Shown piece by piece: positions 7,939-16,900 of a DNA stretch of 64,000 nucleotides. Source of the stretch: Acinetobacter sp. C32I (lineage in GTDB: Bacteria; Pseudomonadota; Gammaproteobacteria; Pseudomonadales; Moraxellaceae); NCBI RefSeq assembly GCF_023702715.1, contig NZ_CP098480.1, positions 682,001 to 746,000 on the forward strand. Direction: 5' to 3'. Every line of letters starts with the position of its first letter. The stretch's first letter is position 1. The notes beneath the pieces were generated by a model that saw nothing but the letters and a program-made list of their open reading frames with translations, was not told the DNA's origin and did not search any database. The translations under genes and the position numbers were made by a program.

Positions 7939-10900
7939 ATGAATAAGAATCGATATCGCGTTATTTTTAGTCAGGCACGTGGTCTGTTTATAGCGGTTGC
8001 AGAAATTGTAAAAAGCCGAACCAAAACAGCAGGTCAAAGTGGTGCTGTAGCACCTGATGCGCCTGCGACGCCATCAGTCCATTCTTATAAAAAACTGAAT
8101 CCTCTGAATTTCGCCGTGATTAGTATGCTGGGCGCAGTGGTCTATATTATGCCATTAAGCAGTATTGCCAATACCCAAATTATTGCAGACCGTTCAGCAC
8201 CCAATAATCAACAACCGCAAATTCTCAATTCTGCTAATGGTACGGTACAGGTCAACATTCAGACCCCAAGTGCTGGTGGTGTATCGCGTAATACCTATAC
8301 GCAATTTGATGTGGGGCAGGAAGGCGCAATCCTGAATAATGCACGTAATAACACGCAAACTCAGATTGGCGGTTGGGTGCAAGGTAATGCCAATCTTGCT
8401 AGAGGTGAAGCTAAAGTTATTCTCAATGAGGTCAACAGTAGTAACCCAAGCCAGCTTAGGGGCTACCTTGAGGTTGCAGGCAAGTCGGCACAGGTGGTGA
8501 TTGCCAATCCGTCAGGTTTGGTCTGTGATGGCTGCGGCGTGATCAATGCTGATCGCTTTAGCTTGACGACGGGTCAAGCAGTGATGAATCAAGGCTATCT
8601 TGAATCCTTCCGTGTTCGTGAGGGACAAGTCACCATCGAAGGTAAAGGTTTAAATGGTAGTCTCACTCCATTTACCGATGTCTATGCGCAGGCATTGAAA
8701 GTCAATGCAGGTCTATATGCCAAAGAACTCAATGTGGTATTAGGTCAAAATGAGATTCAAGTCAAAGACCCAACCACGCCACAATATACGCCAAACCCAA
8801 ATGCAAATGGTTCAGCAAGCAATCCATCAGGCTTTGCACTGGATGTCGGAAAATTGGGCGGCATGTATGCAGGCAAGATTTTCTTGGTGGGGACTGAGCG
8901 TGGTCTGGGAGTACGCAATGCAGGTTCGATCAGCAGTACCGAATCGACACTAAAGCTCAATGCTAATGGGGATCTGATTAACCAAGGTAATCTTGTTGCG
9001 GCCAAAGATCAGATTGAACTTAAGGCACAGAATATTGAAAATACAGGCAATATTAGTAGTACTCAAAATCAGATTCAGCTACAGGCCACAAATATTAAAA
9101 ATGCGGGTCTGATCGCCAGTCTGGATGAAGTCAAGCTAGATGCCCAAGGCAATATCAATAATAACCAAGGTGTGATCAATGCGGGACGTTTGGAGCTAAG
9201 GGCCAAAACACTTAGCAATGAAAAAGGCCAAATTGAACAAGTCGGCGGATCAAAACTCAACATCACGGCCAAGACGCTGGACAACCAGCAAGGACATATC
9301 GGTCGTGCGCTACAAGACAGTTCAAATGGCAATAATGGTTCAGAAAACGGCAATACAGCTCCACCAACTGTTAAAAATCCGGGACAGAACAGTAGCGCGC
9401 AGGATGCCAGTACAGTTGAAGTCATTCAACCTAAAGACATCGTTCCAAAGACATTCGCTGATGGCGTCATTCTGGTCGAAAATCAACTGAATAACCAAAG
9501 CGGTAAAATCAGCAATAATAATGACACGGCTTTGAAGGTTACGGACAAGATCAATAATACTGGCGGTGAGTTACAACTGCCTGAGTTGAAATTTACGGGG
9601 CAGGTATTTGAGAACCAAGGGGGTAAGCTCTCTGCCAACCAGATTGATATTCAAGCCAGCAATGTCAATAATCAGAAAGGCCAGTTAAATGCAGTTCAAG
9701 CACTAGAGATTCGTTCACAACAGTTAAATAACCAAGCGGGCAGTATTCAAAGTGAACAGGCACTGAAGATTGATAGCAAGACGATCAATAACCAAGAGGG
9801 TAAATTACTGGCAGTGAACAATGTCGAGCTGCAATCGGAGCAACTGAATAACCAGAAAGGTGTAATTGCCTCGACCAAGCACGATGTTGCGATCAAAGCG
9901 GATCAACTTGATAACAGCGCAGGTCAAATTTTAGGGCAACAGTTAACTATTGAATCTCAACAGATCAATAATCAAAGTGGCACGCTTCAAAGTCAAAAAG
10001 ATTTAAACCTCAACGCCTCACAGATTGACAACGGCAGTCGTAAGGATACGGCAGGCAATATCATTGCCGCCAAAAACCTGAAGATTCAAAGCCAGCAATT
10101 GCAAAATACAGGACAAATCTATGCGGGTGACTCGGCGCAACTGAAGGTCAGCCAATTACAACAACATGGCCAGCTTGCGGCGCAAAATCAGGTCAAAGTT
10201 CAAGCCGAGCAGATCCAGAGCAATGCAGACAGTGTTTGGGCAGCAGGCTTAAGCCCAGATGGCAAGCTGAATAATGATGCTGCGACGCTGGAGATTAGCG
10301 CAGAGCAGGCGCAGATCGCAGGCAAGCTTTTGGCGGGTACCCAAGTGAGTCTCAATGCGAGTCGCCGTGCCGACCTGAGTGGTAGTGAAGTTCAAGCCAA
10401 GACTATCAAGGTTGATACGAGTGAGTTAACCACCCGTCAGGCGAAGTTACTTGCTGAACAGCAACTCAGCTTAAAGGCAACCGACAGGATTGATAATCAG
10501 GACGGTCAATACAGTGCAGCCGACATTCAGCTCAACACCTCAAAACTCAACAACAATAAAGGCCTGATTCAGCATACGGGCAAGAACGATTTGGTACTGG
10601 ATGTTGCTGAACGGATAGATAACGATGCTGGACAAATCATCAGCAATGCAGCAAACACGACAATTAAAACCCAAAATCTGAGTTCGGTTGCAGGTGCGAT
10701 CCTGCATGCAGGAGATCAGCAACTCAAGATCACGGCACAAGACCTGCACGCGCAGGATGGCAAGATCCAAAGCAATGGCAATATGCAACTTGAATTCGGT
10801 TCGGCCAATCTTGACCGTGCAACCACCTCTGCCAAAACTATTGAATTGCGTGCCGACAGTTTGAGCCACCAAAAAGGGCAAATGCTACAAAGCGCCGAAG

Positions 10901-13900
10901 ATGGCCGTTTACAGATCACGGTGAACAAAGAACTCAATAACCGTGAAGGCGAGATCAGTGCAGCTGGTAACAGTAGCATCAAGGCAGACAGCTTGAATAA
11001 TCAATCTGGTAAAGTGCTAAGTAACGGGTCAGTGGCTTTGAGTGTGACCGATCTCAATAATGAACAAGGCACACTGTATAGCAAAGATCAGTTGGGCTTA
11101 AATGCTACGGGACAAGTCAATAACCAATCGGGTCTAATCATTGCCAAGCAAGCCGAAATCAAGGCGCAAGCACTGGACAACAGCTCGGGGCGGATTCGTG
11201 CAGAACAAGGCGCATTAAATTTAACGGTTCAGCAACAGCTACAAAACCAAGCTGGCGAGATTTACGCGGCAGATACGATCGATCTCAAAGCGCAACAGCT
11301 TGGTAATCAAAAAGGTCTGATTCAGAGTAAAAACAAGATCAACCTGACGGCAGGCCGTGTAGATAACCAGTCTGGCACGATCTATGCCGCAACTGACATG
11401 ACGATACTGACACAGGCCGAACTGAATAATCAGCAAGGGATTCTGGCGGCAAAAAATCAGCTGGATATTCGTAGCGGTGCACTGAATAACCAGTCTGGCA
11501 TTATCCGTGCCGAACAAGGCGATACTCAGCTTCAAGCACAAGGACGCGTACAGAATAACAGTGGTGAAATCTCAGCTGCGAAAACGCTAAATGTGGTGGC
11601 GCAAGGCTTGGATAACCAAGCTGGGCAAATGCTGGCACAAGAACAATTGCGTGTCGATACCCAACAACAAAATTTAGAAAATGCCAGCGGGCGTATTCTG
11701 TCGAAACACGTCGATTTGCAAACTGGGGCATTGAATAACAAGGCGGGTTTGATTCAAGCAGAAAGTACTCTGCAAATTGATACGCAAAATCATGATTTGA
11801 TCAATCAGGATTCAGGCGACAAAGGTGGAATTCTCAGTCAGGGTACATTACAGCTCAACAATATTCAGCAGTTACAGAACCAACGTGGTTTAATTGCGTC
11901 TGCGGGCAAGACCACCATACAGGCGCAACAGTTCGAAAATCAGGCTGGGCAAGTGAGTAGTCAGACCGATTTGCTGATTGAACAGAAAAATTCGGCTGGG
12001 GTGTTGAATAACCAAGGTCAGATACAGGCACTGAAAAATGTGCAAATCAAGGTGGATCAGGTCAATAACAGTGGTAGCGCAAGCCATATTGTGGCGGGTG
12101 ATCAGCTAGCGATACAGGCACAACGTATTGATAACCGCGATAACAATGTCAAAGATGTGATTGGTGGTCTGGATGCGAAAAATATTCAGTTAAATGCCCA
12201 AGAACTGGATAACCAAGCAGGTGCCATCCGTGCCAGCGAGCAGGCAAATTTAAGCATTCAAAGCCAGTTAAATAATCAGCAAGGCAGTATTTCCAGTCTT
12301 GGTCAACTCAATATCGGCCAAGCTGAACAAAGCCTGAATCTTGATAATACTGCGGGTGAGTTATTGGCGCAGCAACAACTCAACATTCAGGCCAATGAGC
12401 TGATTAACCAAGGTAAAATCATCAGTCTGGGTGATGCCGAGATCAGTTTGAAGCAAAACTACACCCAGCATAAAGACAGCGAGCTGAAAGCCAATGGCAC
12501 TTTGAAACTCAGTAGCGAAAAAGACATTATTAACCAGTCTGAAATCAGTGCAGGCAAGCAACTACATCTGAATGCGCAGAATATCCTGAATCAAAAAGAT
12601 GCAAGCATTAACAGCGCCGAACTGCATCTCATCGCGCAGAATAAAGTCCATAACCAAGGATTGATCAATGGTGGACTGACGCATATTCAAGCAGAGCAGC
12701 TTCATAATGATGGGGCACGGATTTATGGTGACCATGTCGCGATACAGGCACAAACGCTCGATAACAAAAGCAACCTTGACGGTGTAGGCGCGGTGATTGC
12801 TTCACGTGGTGATATGCACCTCGGGATTGGCACACTGAATAATCAGGCTGGTGGTGCGGTCAATGCTGTTTCCAAAGACAATGCTTGGATTCTGAGTATG
12901 GGACAGCTCAAAATAGGCGGCTCACTGGATGACAATTATCAGGCACAGGGCACAGCCGACCTGATCAATAACCGTAGTGCAACCATCGAATCTCAAGGGG
13001 ATATGCAGCTTGACGCCAAACGCATAGAGAACATCAATGAAAACTTTGAGGTGAAGGATGCTGCGATTTTAGAGTCATCGGTCAAGGTTCGTGGTTATGA
13101 GGATAACCGCCAGCCGGGGATTGATGTTTCAGAGGATATTGTTGAATTCCAGAAACAAGGTAACTTTTTATGGATGTTACTCAAAGATGGTCGTCGTTTA
13201 AGAACCTATAACATCTTTGAATACGATAAAGAAACCTATGTGCCAGAAGTGATCAGCAGCACCCCAGGGCAGATTATCAGTGGCGGCAATATGTTGATCA
13301 ATGCGGAGCATGTGCTGAATGATCAGAGTCAGATTTTGGCGGCCAAAACCTTAACGGTTCAAGGCACAAGTATTGAGAATAAAGCATACACGGCCAATAA
13401 AACCACGAAGTTTAAGAATCCAATAAGATGGTTCTATGATTCGGGTAGAAAGACCCAAATCGGATTTAATCCTGCCGATGAAACAGAACCTTTTGTACTG
13501 AGTGGTCTCTATGGTGGGGATCAGGTCATTGGTACGCCGACCCACCAAATCAAAGCAGTAGAGCCAACACAAGCTGAGGCAGATATTCAGGCTTCGCAGC
13601 AAGCTGGGAAAGTTGAACTGCAACAGCAGCAAACTGAACAAAAGCAGATTGATGCTAAATCTGGCCAGCCTGTCAATCAGGACAACCAGAACGGTTCGAA
13701 CAATGTTGATGCCGCGAAACAACTGGATGCATCGCAACAGACCCTAGGGCAGACCGAGACTTCAACAGGCTATGAAGTCCGTACGGTTCAGCAGAAAAGC
13801 ATTCGCTTGCCGAGTAATGCATTATTTATCCAAACCAAAGACAGTCAGGCAGGCTTTTTGGTAGAAACTGACCCAGCCTTTAGCAATTACAAAAAATGGC

Positions 13901-16900
13901 TATCATCAGACCATATGTTGAATGCACTTGGCCTTGACCCTGCGAAACAACAAAAACGTCTGGGCGATGGTTATTATGAGCAGCGTCTGGTACAAGATCA
14001 GATTGCACAATTGACGGGTCGCCGTTTCTTGTCAGGCTATGGCAATGATGAAGAGCAATACAAAGCCTTGATGAACAATGGACTGACTTTTGCCAAGCAG
14101 TTTAATCTCACACCGGGTATTGCCCTGACCTCAGCCCAGATCGCGCAGCTGACCAGTGATATTGTCTGGCTGGAAGAAAAAACCATTCTTTTGCCAGATG
14201 GCAGCACGACTAAAGCGTTGGTTCCGCAGGTCTATGTCAAATCTCAGGTGGGTGATTTAAAAGGTGACGGAACTTTAATTGCCGCAGAGCAAGTGCAGTT
14301 GGATATGCAAGGTGACGTGCTGAACAGTGCCACCATTGCAGGCCGTGAAGCCTTAAAGATCAATGCCAATAGCATCAATCAACTGAACGGTCGTTTAGAG
14401 GCGAACCGTATTGGGATCAGTACCAAACAAGATCTGAACAATATCGGCAGCCAGATTGTTGCCAAAGATGCGCTGAGCATGGAGATTGGTGGCAATTTTA
14501 ATCATAGTAGTACCCTGAGCAGTAACAGCAATAAATCAGGTCAAAATGAGTTTGGCTTTACCAAGATTGATCGTAAAGCGGGTATTTATGTTGGCAATGG
14601 TCAGAATAGCGATGCGTTGAAAAATACACTAAATATCCGTGTGGGTGGAAATACCAGCCTAAAAGCTGCTGATATCATTAATAGTAATGGTTCAAGTGTG
14701 ATTCAAACACAGGGCGATGTCTCACTGGACACGTTGCAAACTGAACGTGTTACCAATAGCTATACCAATAAAAAGAATTTTGATTTTGGTACGCAAAAGC
14801 AGGATGTGGGCAATCAGATTCAATCGAAAGGTGATTTGACGCTCACTGGGAAGAATATTGATATTACAGGTTCGCAGCTCAGTAGTGAGCAAGGCAAGAC
14901 TTTAGTCAGTGCCAGTGAAGATTTAACCATCAAAGAGGGTCGTAAGAGCAGCAGTTATGAGCATGCTGATGAAACCAAAAAGAAAGGTTTCTTAAAGAAA
15001 AAGACCACACAAAATTATATTAAAGATGTTGCAAATGAAGCTGTTGCAAGTACGGTAGATGGAAAGCAAGTCATTCTTGATGCCAAGAATATCAAGATTC
15101 AAGGCAGTGAGGTGGTATCGGATGAGTTGACTCAAATTCAAGCCAAAGAAAATATTGAAATCAAGGGGGCAGATAACTCCTACTTGAATATACATAATAC
15201 GCAGACTAAAAAATCAGGATTGAGCGGTAGCCTGTCAGGTGGAGTTGCCAGCATTGGCTATGGTAAATCCAGCCTAAATACACAGCAGAACAATCAATCA
15301 ACAGGTATAACCCAAAGCGTTATTGGAAGCATTAAAGGTGATACCAATATTATTGCTGCTAAAGATTTAACAGCCGAAGCTGCAATCATTCAATCTGGAA
15401 AAGACATTAATCTAGTCGGCGAGAATGTGAATCTTAATGCTGCATCTACCCATACTGAAAATAAAAGTGCCAGCCAGTCCAAGCAATCGGGTATTTCGGT
15501 TGGTGTGACCTATTCACCACTTGAAGCAGCAAGATCAAGTTATAAAGAAAGTACTGCGAATAACCAATTCTCGAACAGCGCTGTTGGACAAGTAATGGCT
15601 CAAGGTGAGGCTGTACGAAAAGCTGGTATGGCAGCAGCAACTCCTATTGTTGTATCTGGTGGTAAACAGCGAACACAGCAATCTTCTAATTATTCATCCA
15701 CACAGGCTGTAGTGACTGAGGTTGCTGCAAAAGGCAATTTAAATATTATTGCCAAAGCTGGTGATATTAATAGCCAAGGTGCAAAAATCTCAGCGGAAGG
15801 TGATGCTCTTTTACATGCACGAGACGATATTCTTTTAGGCACAACTCAACAACAGCAAACTCAATCTGCAAATAGTCAACGTAGCGGTGTTAGTATTGAT
15901 AATCGCGAATGGACTGCTCCAGCAGGCACATATAAGGATAAAAATAAGGGCAATGGAAACATTGTTCAATCCGTGGGGACACAAGTTTCTGTAGGGGGGA
16001 AATCGACCCTGCAAACAGAAAAAGGTGATATTAATATTATTGGCAGTACCGTGGTATCACAAGGCGATAACACGATTAATGCAGCTCGAGATATTAATAT
16101 TCAGTCGAGTCAGAATAGTCAAAGCCAACAAGAATCACAGAGCAGTAAAGGGATTGGGAATGCACAAATCTCGGATACAGAAAAGTTCTATGGCTACATG
16201 AAAAGTCAAAATAACAGTCAGAGTCAGGCTGTTGAGCAGCAACGCAGTCAGGTCGGTAGCCTAGATGGCAATGTCAATATTCAGGCTGGAAATAAATATA
16301 CCCAACAAGTGGCGGATGTACTTGCGGGTAAAGATATCAATATTAAAGCCAAAGATATTGCGATCTTGGAAGATAAAAATACTGGCCACTCAAGTCAATC
16401 TTCTAAAGACTTGAAAGTTGGACAATTCAGTCGCGTCAGTTCACCCATCCTTGATGTGATTAATGCTGGTGATCAAGCAATCAATAGTAAGGCGGATCAG
16501 CGTACCCAAGCTTTACAGGGTGCAGCAGCAGTTGCCCAAGGTTACCAGAGCTATAGTGACTTACAAGGTGGTGCCATTGTCAAAGCTGAAACAGGCATTG
16601 GTTTTAAAACCAGTAAGAGTGAACAAAATAACCAATATGCCAATTCACAACAAAATCTTTTGAATGCTGGTGGCAATATCAACCTCACCAGTACCGAAGG
16701 CAATATTCATCTACAAAATACGCAGGTTAAAGCCAAAGATACGATTAATTTAGATTCCGCACAGCATATTTTACTTGAGTCTGGACAAAGTCAGCAAAAG
16801 GCAGAGGGTAAAAACAGCAATGCAGGGCTCAGTGTGGGTGTTGGTGCATCTGTTGGCGCACAAACGGGTGTGTATATTTATGGCGAAGCGGGTTATGGCA

